A stretch of 64,000 bases of DNA from Acanthosepion lycidas. Taxonomy: Eukaryota > Mollusca > Cephalopoda > Sepiida > Sepiidae. The stretch is from contig OZ010599.1 of assembly GCA_963932145.1 (NCBI GenBank), positions 49,637,287-49,701,286 of the forward strand. Direction: 5' to 3'. Positions 25,401 to 34,906 of the stretch are shown piece after piece. The stretch's first letter is position 1; the number at the start of each line of letters is the position of its first letter. A model generated the notes under the pieces. That model was given only the letters and a program-made list of their open reading frames with translations. It did no database searches and had not been told where the DNA came from. The translations under genes were made by a program, and so were the position numbers.

Positions 25401-28400
25401 AAGAAAAAACTTTATAAATGAATTTACACAGTGATGCAACAAGTACAGACATTTTTATAAAATTTTAATAATTGAAATTTCCATAAATTTTTTTTTTTAA
25501 TATGGATGCATCAGTTGTTCAAAATTTATCTTATTTCAAATTTTTAAATGAAAAACTTTCAAGCACACACATATCTCCATTTCTATATATTGAGCAGAAA
25601 CAATTTTGATATCAGAATATTCTTCAATTCATCTTTTCAATAATCTTAAGACCAGAAAAAAGATTTGAATCACCTTGACAGAGAGAAGTGTGCCTTCAAG
25701 AGATTTAAAGGAATTGAAGACAACAAAAATGTCTGTGGCTGTAATATTGTCCCAGTCCATGTTACACACAGCTAAGCGTCGACTCAGCTCAGAGGTTAAA
25801 GGCACATCTTTGTCAAATTCTCCCCAATTGTGAACAATCTCTTCAGTAGTAGAAGGAAAAGGTTCATCATCTACAAAACAGTCAATAACATATGGTAATA
25901 GTCAAGCATTGTAAAAGAAAGTAAGTTCACGGGTGAAACAAAGAAAAAAAACAAATGTATGAGAGATGATTGAAAAATAAGGCACAAACATTTACTAATT
26001 CAATGTTTATTACTAAACAAATGAAACATTAGGCATGTGTTGCCAGAATTGCCATGTTACTTTTCTATGTTAGTTACAATTGGCATTGATTCACTTGACT
26101 CATCAGTGCATGAGTACATAAGTATACTCAAAGTGACTGGAACCACCCTTGGATTTTTGCAACAACAGAAACAGGTGTAGAAATGCTTCTCAGATAGATG
26201 TTTTGAGGAGCCCAAAGAAATGATAACCTGAAGCAGGTTAGGAAAATGTGGTGAAACATCCAAACAATATTATGGGAATCACATTTCTGTCAGATTGGAT
26301 GTGTGTAGGATGGCATTGTCATGCAGCAGGATAACACCCTGATGCAAACATACTGATTATTTCAATGAACAGCTTCCTTCAGTTTGTCCAGGATTTTACA
26401 TTATCTTACTGTATCCACCATCTGATCATGTGTGATCTGAAGTACATGAGCAGTACACCTTTTGCATATCAGAACAGAGGTGCTATCAATTTCTTCACTC
26501 ATTGCTGAGTGGGGATGATGGCTGCTTCCAGGTTATGGATTTCATTACTCATGTGCTCCTATCCTATTCCAAAAGCTGAAAAGTAATTTCCATGCATTGG
26601 AACTTCAATTATTTTGAAACCCAACAATATGACACTTTCCGATATCTCAACTTCTTGTTAACAATTTCGTAGACCACCAACTTCAGCAAATCAAGTTCCA
26701 TAGCCATACCACAAAGTTTATACCATCTTGAATCAAAGTTTCAATCTCCACAGCATTGTTCATTGTTATTGATAAATGTGGACATTCTACAAAAGGCTTG
26801 TACTTACTATGCCAGACCAATACCTGCATATTTTATGTTCACTATACACAAGTTCAGGGTGAATTTTTATTGGATTTTTTGTCTTCTGATTATTTCTCAT
26901 GTCTCTATCCATTGTTTTATGGTGGCAGACATCTTTATTGTGATGTCATATATACAAATGCATTCAATATTAAGACAGTTCTGACTGTTACAAGAATTAT
27001 TGCATACCCCTACCCTGTTGCTTTGTGTTAACAGTTTTCACAATGTTTTAATTCTGATTTATGCATATTTGTTCATTAATTTCATAACATTCTTCATGTG
27101 TATTAACAAGCTTGTTCCTATTTGCTGTGTATAATATTTCTTACACTTTCCCCACAAAATATCGACACTATTTACAAATTGCCTTATTGCTAATAGATTT
27201 ATTAATAATTTGTGTAAAAACTATTGCTGAAGGACAAGTGTTGAGGCTATGCTAGCAACTAAATTGGGAAATAAGTGCAATAGCTAGAACATAGCTTTGA
27301 ATGTTACTTTACTTTTTCACATTATAAAAATGTAAAAGTTTAAGTAATACAATTAAGCAAAAAAGAGAAGTATGAACTTACGATGAAAAATGAAAATGTA
27401 TGATTGAAAAAACAAAAACAAAAGAAAAACACCAAAGCAATAATTTGCATGAGAAAATTTTAGGTGAAAAACATTCAGAATTACAAAAAAAAATCTATTA
27501 TTATAAAAAATGTTTTTTTAAGACTTCTGATGTAATAAGAAATGTTCCCACTCAGTAATTACACACACACACATGCAAATGAACATACATTTCAGTAAAT
27601 ATAAAACTTGGATATTTTTAAGATAGGCTCAAATTGTAGCATGAATCTGTCCATTGGATTTATGAATTGAAATTATTGAAACAGCAACAAAAGATTAACA
27701 AAACCATCCAAGTAAATGAAAAGATACTGTTCAAAGTTTCTAAAAGATATTCAGCTATTTGCTTAAAAAATACATTATAATGAAAATGAACAAAGACACA
27801 AATCTAAATCCTTTACAAAAAGTTTACACTGTTTTCACAAAGGTTCTCAAACATAGGTATTTGTATAACTAATAATAATTACAACTGTGCCTATAATAAT
27901 TCTGAGAAAAGCATCTAAATTTTGTAACACCTTTTATCAGCTATCTAATGGTTACAAAAAACACATACACTTTAATTTTGGCACATAAGAATTCTAGATA
28001 TCATTTAAGCTTAAACAAATATATATTTTTTGCATTTTAAGTTACATTACTAGAGATAACCATGTTATTGATGTGGCAGCCCTTGCCAAAGGAAGAAAGA
28101 AGATTGTGACATCCAGTGGTGATCAGTGATAAAGCATTTCAAGATGGCCACAATCTATATACAAATGGAGATGAACAGCATTATGACATCAATTCTGTAG
28201 AAGGTGCTGACTGGATGTTTTAATCAGCATTGAACTTTTTTTGCTTGTTTGCCAGAAACTTTAGCTGGACAACTGCTGGATATTTGTGCTTCTTTGTACA
28301 TTATGAGTTTTGTTTTATTTTTTTCAAATATCTTTAAATCAATTTTGCCATAAGCTATTTTGATCATTTAACAACATATTAAGTTACCAAAATAGCTCAT

Positions 28401-31400
28401 AAAGCTCTAAATGTTAAGAAATATGCAAGACTGCAGTCAATGTATATCAAGTAATGCCTGCCACAATATGCAATATACATTCCCAGACTGCAGCAGGTAT
28501 TGCTTACTTCAAATTTCCCTTCTGTATCAAAAGCAGCTTTTTAGTCAGAGGGTAAAAAAACAGAGTATGTAAATCAATAAATGCATCACTAATGCAAAAG
28601 CAGAAATAAAAATTAAAAGCAACACCTGGTACAGGCTGGGAATGGATAGCATGCATTATGGTAGTAAGTGTAACTTGACATTCACTGAGTGTGGTTCAGG
28701 ATGTTTCTCAATTTGGCAACCTTTGTTTTAGAAGGACTTTTCTGCTAGTGTCATATGCCAACCCAAGGCTATATTACTTGAAAGAGTCTTGACAGCTGAG
28801 CACCTCAAAGATAATGACAAAACATTCTACAGAAAGGTTTTTAAAGACTTTGTGGATGAGCGAGGCATTTGGATATATTTTTTGTGTCTATATTTGTCAA
28901 GAAATTGAATAGTGGAAAAATTTTATAAGAATATCAAAAGGATTGTTGGAAAGAAGCTTATGTTCTACATCTGAGGTAATGTACTAGTAAAATGTAACAT
29001 CAAAGATGATGCCTCACTCATAAGCTGCACCTGCCAAACGAAGAGATATACAAATACAAGGTTCAGCTGAAAGGCTGAGACCTGAAGTAAAATATGACTT
29101 GTATGGGGTGGAAAATACTATCTGGATGAAAACACCTCAAAATTGGTGCCCAATGGTGTTTGTGTTGGAGAGTGTCATGGAGTTAACAGAGTTTCATGCC
29201 ATGTCAAGTATATTCAACTTTTGTCAAATATGTTGGAGAACATCAACAATACATCTTACACAAGTGAAAAGGATGCCAACCTGTTATACTTGACAATATT
29301 TTGTAAAGCTACAGAGGTAAATGATGGTGGAATGTTTCAAATTGCATTTCTAATATTAAAACATACTTAGGAATACTATAAACCTCATTTTCCCCTCTAC
29401 ATCATTTCCTTCTCATTTTAATGATTGTCTTGTTACTGGCATGCCACAACAATAGAAAAAGGATACAGTAGCTGAGTGAATACATAGTCACTACTATTCT
29501 ATACAAACCAACTATATCTAGGCTTTAGCATTAAAAATGGTTACAATATCCATTGTTAGCTTTAGTAAGAAAACAAAATTACAATCTTTTTTATGCTTTA
29601 AGTGAATCTAAAACAGAATAACTCACCACTCTCAGAGTCAGTTTCTGAATCATCACTTGAGCTTGATTCATTTCCAATTCCTCGAGCAAGATCAGGGCCA
29701 CTACCTAGAAAAAAATAAAAACAATGTCTTCATTTTCATACATAAACAAAAAAGCTTCAAACAGCTGAGTTAATAAATTTAAAGACATTTTTGATATGGA
29801 CACATGTTCACTGAATAATTTGAAAAATATGTAAAGAAAATTTTTTAACAGTAGAAAATATAGAAAAAACAATTTATAACCCTACAAAACATACACAGAT
29901 CATGGGAAATATTTTTTGAGCCTACTGTAATTTTTCCAATGTATATTTTCTGGCATCAACTCTGTTAGTTGATGTTGACTTGTAGTGTAAATATTGATGA
30001 AAAACTGACTCACATTATTATAAGGTGATGAAAAAATTCAATGCAGAAGTAGCAATACTAATTATTGTATATTAATATTTTTATGGTGATTTATGGATTT
30101 TACAAGTTATGTTACTTAATTAAATAACCTTTCCTTAATATTTATTTTTTGTCAATACAGGCCAGATGTGGCAGCAACATTCAGAGCAAGGACAAACGGT
30201 AGGCTTATTAATAAGTAAGATAAATTCTAGCAAGAAAAAAATCATCTAGCATGATACAGGTAAAGTCTAAAGTCTACTCTAACACTATACTTCTAATGTC
30301 TGCCTAAAACTCTGAACTTTTATTTACTATTTATTTCTATTTTCCTTCTTCAGTTGGAATAGATAAGCTTGCCTATCATCTGGTTTACACTCCTCCCCAG
30401 TCTTTGGAACAGAAGTAGAGGTTTATCCCATATTATCTGCTTAAGATTAGGTTTCCAGTTCTTTGTGAAGTCTCTTCCTTATCTTTAACTTCCAATGGAT
30501 GCTTTTGTCTTGGTGGCATTATCACCTTGCTTGGAGTGGTGCCTCTTACTCTGTAACCCTCTACCTCGAATGGCTCTTAGGCCTTGTACAGGGTGAACAT
30601 CATTGTAAAAGAAAGTGTACATGCTAACACAGAGAAAAAAAAATCAGACGTTTATCTCCTACTCAACAAATGGAAATTGTTTGAAGATAGTGATGCATCA
30701 GAAACCACTTAAGAATAGTAAACAATTATTTGGCATTGTTAAAGCTCCAAATACACCTAAAACTTCAAGATACTACATCCTAATGTGCTTATGGACATGT
30801 CCCAAACCTGCTATTCACTCTCCCACAAAGCCAAATCACCTCAGTAATCAGGTTTCATAAGCTAAAAAGTATTAAAAATTAGATTTTCAGTGTGTTATTC
30901 ACAGATGAGTGCAGGGCAAGGCTAGTTGGATCTTATGATTACTTATCTGTCAATGAGTTGACTACATTTACCATGAACATGGTTAATACTAAGCCCCAAT
31001 AAGTAACATCCATTATGAATGGAATACTCTTTTAGGGAATCTAGTGGCAGAACTTTCGAGCCTTGAACCTAATATATGTTCTTTACCTATAGGATAATAG
31101 CCTAGTAGGCAAAAACATTGGTTAAATGCATTGAGTTACCTAAGGATTGTGAGCAAGTTCAATCTCTGGATTGGACAGTAAAAGTCATTTACTCTGGTTC
31201 AGCAGTAAGGCAAAAGTGTCATTACATGGACAAATCAATTGTCCACTGATACAAGATATTCCAAATTAGAATGAGAACAATATAAAATTAAATAAATGGT
31301 TAAGTTCAAAATCCCCCAAATCCTATCAAATAACAGACACCTGAAAAAAGGCTGGAAAGGTACAACAATCAAAACAATGTCATTGAACAAAAAAATTGAG

Positions 31401-33505
31401 CAGTCTAAATAGATCAATGTATATTATATTTTGGAACTTAAGGATAAAATATGTTTCAGCTATTGCAAATACCTTATTATGAAGTTTATGTAGTTTATTT
31501 TTCGCTTTAAATTCTCAGTAGATTTATTATTACAGTCAACAAGTTTTTCAAGTTTGACCCTTTTTCTGTGTATTAGTTTCACACATTCACAAACTTGTTG
31601 AATTTTTCCTCAAAATCTTTAAAGATTTGGGGAAAAAGTGTTAGATTCCTTACAAGATGAAGAGTTAATAATTTATAACATATTTCATTTAAAAAATGAA
31701 AGGAAATATCTTTAAATATATGCATTTAATGTAACTTTATATATCATGACATGCAACCATAAATGTACAGAAAAGAAAAAAAAAAAAAAAAACTTCATAC
31801 CAGATTCAGAGTCTCCAGATTCTTCATTTTCAGAAACATCATTTACTTCTTCATTCTCATTATCATTTTCATTAGCTAAAATGGCAAACAACACTCATTA
31901 TAATTTTACTCATATAAATACAAGAAAGGTTGAGATTTTGTGGTTATTAGAATATTACCTTGTCAAGAATTATAAGAGATAAAAAAGTTCTGAGGGGGAT
32001 GACATTTATATACACCAAAATAAATTGTTTCTTGTGCAATAACAAAATAAGAAACAAAACTCCTTTTGCTTTCTCGTTCTAGAAATTTATGAAATTAGTA
32101 TAATATACAGTTAAATTTGTTATCAAAAATAGTTCTTATACCACCTCCATTTAAAAAAAAAGACATGACTTTTGGGGAAAAAAATAGCACAAAATTTATT
32201 TTGCAAAAACAGGTAATCTTCATGATTTCAAACAAGAATTTGACTAATTTGTCAATGTTTTAATTTCTATCAGCAATTTCATCAACTAATTTGTGTTTTT
32301 TATCAAAATGAAATTTTTAAAATTCTGTATTTATGATTTGATTAAAGTAGTTATTTAATAATTGTTTAACTGACTTTTTCATCAATATTCACTACACTTT
32401 TTTCACTAACAAAATTTTTATTTAAAAAAAACAAACTATTATGTAAATTTTTGTAACTTTGTATATTTACGCATTACACCCTAATCTTTTAGTAAAAATT
32501 TCATTGCTAATTATGCATTACTTTTTAAGTAATAGACATATTTATGTATTTGTTGTTTCCGTTCCTTATATTATGGCCGCTACTGTATAAAGTAATGAGA
32601 AGCGTCTATAATAAAGAAAAAGTATTTTACATAAAATTTTATTACAATCTTTAATTTGGCTACAAATAAATTATATACAGAAAGTTTTTTTGAAATACAA
32701 TAATTGACTTTCTTAGATTTTTTAAAATTAATACTTTGCATTAAAATTTGACTTTCCTTGTTAGGCTTTATCAAATAAAAATATCTAATAGTTTTGTATT
32801 TGAATATACAAATAATTTTCAATCTTTTTTTTTATTTTTTCTAATAGATTCAATTTTAACAAAAAACCAAATTTACAATGTTGAAGTTTTTTCTTCATGT
32901 CATTTACCATTTTTTCATGTGTTCATAATGCTCAAAATTTTAAACCAATAATCATACATACCTTCTACCTCAAACTCCTTTCTAGATTTCTTTTGCACAT
33001 GTTTTTTACTCTTCAACACATGGTCTTCAGATGACAGTTTTCTCTTTCTTTGCAAATTAGTCTTTTTATCAATTTTTGCCTTTTCTGAAGTTTTTATTTT
33101 CTTGTTTTTAATCATGGAATCATTGGCACTCTTCTTGAAATCTAATATTCCTTCATTAGTGTTACAGTTCACACTGTTACTAATCAATTGATTATCTTTT
33201 TCCACTTCCTTATTCTTTTTCAGTTTTTTCTTCTTTTTTTTATCTTCACTTAAAAATTCACTTCCACCCATTTCTTCCTCCTCCTCCTTGTCATCATCAT
33301 CATCAGAAAGTTTGTAGTATTTCTGAAGGTTCTCGCTTGTACTGCTATTTATTGGACGACCCCTTTTATCAACTGTGTATTTGAGACTAAAACGTTTGTC
33401 ATTAAACATTCCCTTAAATCGTTTGTCAATTTTCAATTTCTTTTCCTTAACTGGAACCCTCTGGAAACGTGGGTCCTTGAAAACATGGTCAAATCGATCA
33501 TCCAT
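10296..33505 (-). CDS. ESF1: ESF1 homolog, nucleolar pre-rRNA processing factor (13 exons, 3' end outside window)
   Basis: Family knowledge: ESF1 (yeast Esf1p) is a nucleolar factor acting with the early pre-ribosome and needed for 18S rRNA production. Seen here: coding exons (high to low coordinate) 33505-32962, 31875-31801, 29704-29627, 25870-25674, 24801-24672, 21311-21152, 20560-20443, 19270-19126, 17074-16901, 15265-15147, 14810-14687, 10906-10809 and 10442-10296. All have AG/GT flanks and matching phases, giving 703 codons. The order of conserved blocks follows human ESF1 from memory: N-terminal DPRF and KIDKRF blocks, an acidic/lysine-rich linker, the RRM-like core ([29 protein letters not shown]), [23 protein letters not shown] and LLMADEDD. 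The ATG at 33505 (MDDRF) is chosen because the frame opens just before it without another ATG. The C-terminal block (about 115 residues in human, with a DPSDP motif) was not found down to base 1, so it should lie left of the window. Identification is very secure; exact splice edges fairly secure. Confidence 0.95.
10809..10906 (-). CDS. ESF1: ESF1 coding exon 12
   Basis: Codons 622-654. A lysine/glutamate helix-like segment ([20 protein letters not shown]) ends EQKKQEM and joins exon 13 as EM-AELALLM, matching KAEMALLMMDED in human. Acceptor TTAACAG|AATCCA, donor AAATG|GTAAAA. Confidence 0.92.
11225..11660 (-). mobile_element. LINE 3' end (family A)
   Basis: Decayed C-terminal part of a non-LTR retrotransposon ORF2 (family end with FTVKI, HTCGTLF, SLP-like blocks) plus 3' UTR. 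Nearly the same sequence occurs at 22200-22560. It continues the LINE at 12100-13100 on the same strand, with the middle lost or rearranged. Confidence 0.6.
11660..12090. other. ESF1 intron, no gene seen
   Basis: AT-rich sequence. The end (12000-12090) resembles 22519-22560, a repeat associated with the family A LINE. Confidence 0.5.
12090..12250. repeat. dispersed repeat shared with 24025-24170
   Basis: TTGCTGCTGGATGTAGTTTA followed by TC(A/G)TCATACCCAG occurs at both places, along with a GGTG(T/C)TACCA(T/C)CCCA block. It borders LINE reverse transcriptase pieces in both cases, so it is probably part of, or an insertion in, the same LINE family. Confidence 0.6.
12250..13100 (-). mobile_element. 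LINE reverse transcriptase fragment (family A, CR1/Jockey-like)
   Basis: A clean minus-strand frame at 13076-12798 reads [35 protein letters not shown] and [20 protein letters not shown], the fingers region of a non-LTR RT. Further decayed RT sequence continues towards 12250. It is a LINE fossil in an ESF1 intron in the same orientation as the gene. Confidence 0.75.
13100..14640. other. ESF1 intron, no gene seen; internal duplication
   Basis: Two similar blocks, about 13165-13270 and 13850-13955 (TTTCATCTTATTTCCGTTGC versus TTTCATCCTATTTCTGCTGC, then TTTTTATTRCAA), form a direct repeat about 690 bp apart. The rest is unremarkable intron. Confidence 0.45.
14687..14810 (-). CDS. ESF1: ESF1 coding exon 11
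   Basis: Codons 581-621. It contains [20 protein letters not shown], the strongly conserved acidic block before the C-terminal region. Acceptor TTTGCAG|GCTTTG, donor AGAAAA|GTAAGT. Confidence 0.94.
15147..15265 (-). CDS. ESF1: ESF1 coding exon 10
   Basis: Codons 541-580. It reads [40 protein letters not shown], matching the basic TPWEQFLEKKKEK block. Acceptor TTTTAG|GTCTGA, donor ATAAAG|GTATTC. Confidence 0.92.
15266..16900. other. ESF1 intron with a SINE fragment
   Basis: No gene. At 15925-15995 a SINE tail (box-B-like GTTTGATCT, then CACTGGGTGCC and CACATCTAATCTATGCTTAG) matches the fuller SINE at 55655-55770. The rest is AT-rich. Confidence 0.55.
16901..17074 (-). CDS. ESF1: ESF1 coding exon 9
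   Basis: Codons 483-540. An acidic stretch is followed by [20 protein letters not shown] and VTWDIG, aligning with KYRQLLQ...EIKWVPG of the human protein. Acceptor GTCCAG|AATCTA, donor ATTG|GTAAGA. Confidence 0.92.
17659..19023 (-). mobile_element. Tc1-type DNA transposon with IR/DR ends
   Basis: Starts CAGTGCGGTGCATAATTATA after a TA and ends in the inverted complement. The terminal inverted repeats are about 195-200 bp and each contains the tip motif twice in direct orientation (outer tip, and inner GGCACATAATTATATGGCC at 17819-17837 on the left, GGCCTTATAATTATGCACC on the right at 18830-18848). This is the IR/DR layout of Sleeping Beauty-like elements. It sits in an ESF1 intron. The right flank is TG instead of TA, probably by mutation. 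Confidence 0.88.
17872..18708 (-). pseudogene. Tc1 transposase, inactivated
   Basis: ATG at 18708 ([10 protein letters not shown]). Pieces in three frames cover most of a Tc1 transposase: second helix-turn-helix with the linker [10 protein letters not shown] (98-codon frame 18616-18320), catalytic core [12 protein letters not shown] and [16 protein letters not shown] (18386-18030), and the end [17 protein letters not shown] (18063-17872). The first catalytic Asp (FSDE in active relatives) is Asn, and the final Glu of NPIEN is Ala. Frame changes and internal stops also occur. Dead enzyme; about 280 residues represented. Confidence 0.88.
19126..19270 (-). CDS. ESF1: ESF1 coding exon 8
   Basis: Codons 435-482. 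It begins [16 protein letters not shown], the family TWDETD block, and runs into [19 protein letters not shown]. Acceptor TTTAG|GTAGCT, donor AGGAGG|GTATGT. Confidence 0.94.
19325..19845 (+). pseudogene. mariner transposase fossil
   Basis: Plus-strand pieces: GDEK-ITYNNVQ (first catalytic Asp block, GDEKWI in relatives), [30 protein letters not shown] (second Asp block), [10 protein letters not shown], then a C-terminal [17 protein letters not shown]. Many stops and shifts. DD34D-type mariner, inserted in the ESF1 intron beside exon 8 and opposite to the gene. Confidence 0.8.
19845..20440. other. ESF1 intron, no gene seen
   Basis: AT-rich. A short stretch near 19970-20025 (GAGGTTTAAACTTCACTGAG) resembles a degenerate SINE box B and its flank, but too weakly to call. 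Confidence 0.4.
20443..20560 (-). CDS. ESF1: ESF1 coding exon 7
   Basis: Codons 395-434. It continues (R)[19 protein letters not shown] and [15 protein letters not shown], matching the FIPDD...YKPKYF region of ESF1. Acceptor TTTCAG|ATTTATT, donor GCTGAG|GTAACA. Confidence 0.94.
21152..21311 (-). CDS. ESF1: ESF1 coding exon 6
   Basis: Codons 342-394 plus two bases. It encodes the most conserved part of the core: [20 protein letters not shown], then [17 protein letters not shown] and CFDLR. Acceptor TTTAG|GCAAAAG, donor TACG|GTTAGT. The split arginine codon is completed by exon 7. Confidence 0.95.
21312..22190. other. ESF1 intron, no gene seen
   Basis: AT-rich intron, nothing recognised except the start of LINE-derived sequence near its right end. 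Confidence 0.5.
22190..22560 (-). mobile_element. LINE 3' end (family A)
   Basis: Second copy of the LINE tail at 11160-11420: shared blocks include AGAGTTCCACAG or AGAATTCCACAG, GGTGTGAGA and TAGTATGCTTAAATT-like segments. Strongly diverged from the first copy, so the insertions are old. Confidence 0.65.
22640..23560 (-). mobile_element. LINE ORF1 fragment with CCHC-type fingers
   Basis: Minus-strand frames 23347-23099 ([40 protein letters not shown]) and 22852-22640 (basic, [19 protein letters not shown]) plus an upstream [19 protein letters not shown] in another frame. The finger pattern, then WKKEKE and ISFxEARKQVE, is the ORF1 (gag-like, RNA-binding) end of Jockey/I-type LINEs. Frame changes separate the pieces. 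Confidence 0.75.
23560..24020. other. repeat-derived intron sequence
   Basis: Higher GC than the flanks around 23640-23880, with no convincing frame. The end leads into the repeat shared with 12090-12250. Confidence 0.4.
24020..24470 (-). mobile_element. LINE reverse transcriptase 5' fragment (family A)
   Basis: Minus-strand frame 24421-24164: [55 protein letters not shown]. It overlaps the family A piece at 13076 (IISKL...SGLDSIP), so the two loci are separate copies. Confidence 0.8.
24672..24801 (-). CDS. ESF1: ESF1 coding exon 5
   Basis: Codons 299-341. It reads [20 protein letters not shown] then an acidic segment [17 protein letters not shown]. FGxxRMxEE and GPxEL are conserved in the family. 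A second AG lies 13 bases inside the exon, but only the outer acceptor keeps the IFLS residues and the reading phase. Donor GAAG|GTAAAT. Confidence 0.93.
25259..25371. mobile_element. 113-bp TA-flanked MITE
   Basis: Ends CAGGTTGACTGAAGTAACTC and the complement of CAGGGTGATTGAAAAGTAAC; inverted ends of about 31 bp run on through CCCTATTTT. A TA sits on each side. No coding capacity. Tc1/mariner-type target choice. Confidence 0.85.
25674..25870 (-). CDS. ESF1: ESF1 coding exon 4, start of RRM-like core
   Basis: Codons 233-298. It contains the family signature [19 protein letters not shown] followed by [17 protein letters not shown], the first strand and helix of the RRM-like fold. Acceptor TTGTAG|ATGATG, donor TCAAG|GTGATT. 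The exon ends in phase 0 and joins exon 5 as VK-IFLSDFG, matching the human order VKIYPSEFG. Confidence 0.95.
25872..26050. other. ESF1 intron, no gene seen
   Basis: Short AT-rich stretch before a transposase fossil. Confidence 0.5.
26050..26600 (-). pseudogene. Tc1/mariner transposase fossil
   Basis: On the minus strand [18 protein letters not shown] (second-Asp block), then [25 protein letters not shown], and an end MPIVTNIEK. Upstream [10 protein letters not shown] fits the helix before the LHDNA block of mariners. The N-terminal half is not convincing. Confidence 0.55.
26600..29620. other. ESF1 intron 3, no gene recognised
   Basis: About 3 kb of AT-rich intron. A locally GC-richer block at about 28620-29320 has broken plus-strand frames with no family I recognise; it may be an old transposon. 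Nothing else supported. Confidence 0.45.
29627..29704 (-). CDS. ESF1: ESF1 coding exon 3
   Basis: Seventy-eight bases, codons 207-232, reading [20 protein letters not shown] and more acidic residues. The GPDLARG block followed by a serine/acidic run precedes the RRM-like core in ESF1 proteins. Acceptor CTAG|GTAGTGG, donor AGTG|GTGAGT. Confidence 0.88.
29705..31800. other. ESF1 intron 2 with LINE-derived pieces
   Basis: At 30155-30330 CAGGCCAGATGTGGCAGCAA and the following bases resemble 11572-11660 (family A LINE). At 30540-30620 a tail-like CTTAGGCCTTGTACAGGGTG matches 37570-37600. No host gene seen. Confidence 0.45.
31801..31875 (-). CDS. ESF1: ESF1 coding exon 2
   Basis: Seventy-five bases, codons 182-206, almost all Glu/Asn/Asp/Ser ([20 protein letters not shown]). 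Acceptor TTTTAG|CTAATG, donor TCTG|GTATGA. It is an acidic linker with low sequence constraint; the exon is supported by splice signals and by phase agreement with both neighbours. Confidence 0.82.
31876..32961. other. ESF1 intron 1, nothing seen
   Basis: Very AT-rich; no repeat or gene recognised. Confidence 0.5.
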
Positions 33506-33540
33506 GCTCAGTGCTTTTATTTTCACTTTTCAGCAATCTA
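32962..33540 (-). CDS. ESF1: ESF1 coding exon 1 with short 5' UTR
   Basis: Codons 1-181 plus one base. It starts [14 protein letters not shown] at 33505 and carries [15 protein letters not shown], the N-terminal hallmark of the family, then a long lysine/glutamate-rich, low-complexity stretch probably acting as a nucleolar localisation region. The donor is GAAG|GTATGT at 32961/32960. A pyrimidine run ending in ATTAG lies just upstream, near 33541-33552, so a 5' UTR intron probably ends there. An in-frame GTG at 33526 could extend the frame by seven codons but is not needed. Confidence 0.93.
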
Positions 33541-33650
33541 ATAAAAAAAAAAAGCAGGATATGAAATACAACAATTACATAATTTTCCAAATTTATTGTC
33601 ATTGAAAATTGCTAAACACTGAATTTGGCAGACTGTGCAATATTAAAATA

Positions 33651-34906
33651 GGTACCTCCACGAATTAGGTATGTGTATGGTTTAAAATGAATTTCTAAAA
33701 ATGAAAAAGCTTTCCTGAAGCTTTCAATTTAGCTTTAAATGAAAGCTAAAGGATTATACCTGATAAGCAAAATACTTTGGTGTATTTTCAGACAGAAATT
33801 ATATTGTTTTGGAATAATCTCACATTTTTTTTTTCAGTAAAATCGATAATAACGCCAGCTATTTTTTAGACATTTGGAAATAAAACCTAATTTTCCGTTT
33901 TAAAAATTTTGCAAAAATAAAATATATAGTTGGATGAAAATGAGCAAATTTAAAGTTAAGAATGCACTGATTTGAAAAAAATATTACTTATAGATAGCAT
34001 ACAAGCATTTCCTAACCACATTGTCTCGTTTTTCTGATGTGTTAATCGATTGACTGCCAAACGTGTTTATTAGTTAAGCATGGTGTAGCAGACGACAAAT
34101 TTAATTTGGATTTTGTTTTGTTTTTTCTGGAAGCGGGTGGGGACAGCCCTTAAAACGCGTGACCTTGTAAGAATTTGTACATCCATATTTCAGAAATTCT
34201 GCATCTAATACAGTTTTAACGATATTCCCTAAGAATTATCTCATTGAAATTGAACTTTAGAAGATTCAAGAACTTTATAAATTATTCAATAAACTGTAAA
34301 AAATAAAAACAAATATTGTAATGTAAATCTTTTCGAATTTTTTTCTTCAGACGATAATAATTTCTTTATTCATAGAAGCTTCTCTAATGTCTTAGTTTTT
34401 TATTTTTCAATTCCGAATAAATTTCGGTAAGGCAGAGTCCGAAAAAAAAAAAAAAAAAAATCAGTGATTTAAATTCTTCAAAAAATTCACATGTAAAATA
34501 AAAAATATTTTTATCAAGATTTCCTAATAAAAAAATTTTTAAATAATTTCATTCGTTTGTGAATAATTCTGAAAATTTCATTTACTATCCGACAATTATT
34601 TGATTTTTGCAAGAATTTCCAAATTAATGTGTTTGTTACCGAAAAAAAAAAAAAAAAAAAAAAAAAAGCGAAAATTTGCTATGCTAAAAAAGTGCAACTG
34701 CTGACGCAGGAAAAACAATTTTTTTATCAAAATTTCGAATGTTCTGAAAAAGAGTAAAAATTTAATTAAATAATCAAAAAAATACTTTGAGTGAGTTTGA
34801 TATCCTTCCTCTTGAACGATATTGCCGATAAAACTATATTTTCATTACGTTTTTTGGAGCATGTTTTCATCACGGTATGCTGATTATTTTATTCCGTGGA
34901 GGTATC
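33651..34906. mobile_element. non-autonomous DNA transposon, GGTACC-end family, copy 3
   Basis: Starts GGTACCTCCACG after a TA and ends CCGTGGAGGTATC. Its right half (34540-34906) matches copy 1 and 52330-52540 in order and orientation. It lies inside the proposed 5' UTR intron of ESF1, just upstream of the first coding exon. Confidence 0.65.

Noticed and set aside
33506-33526. ESF1 start at the upstream GTG (33526)
   Set aside because: GTG is not expected as a nuclear start and the ATG at 33505 fits the family N-terminus; the bases upstream look like a splice acceptor.
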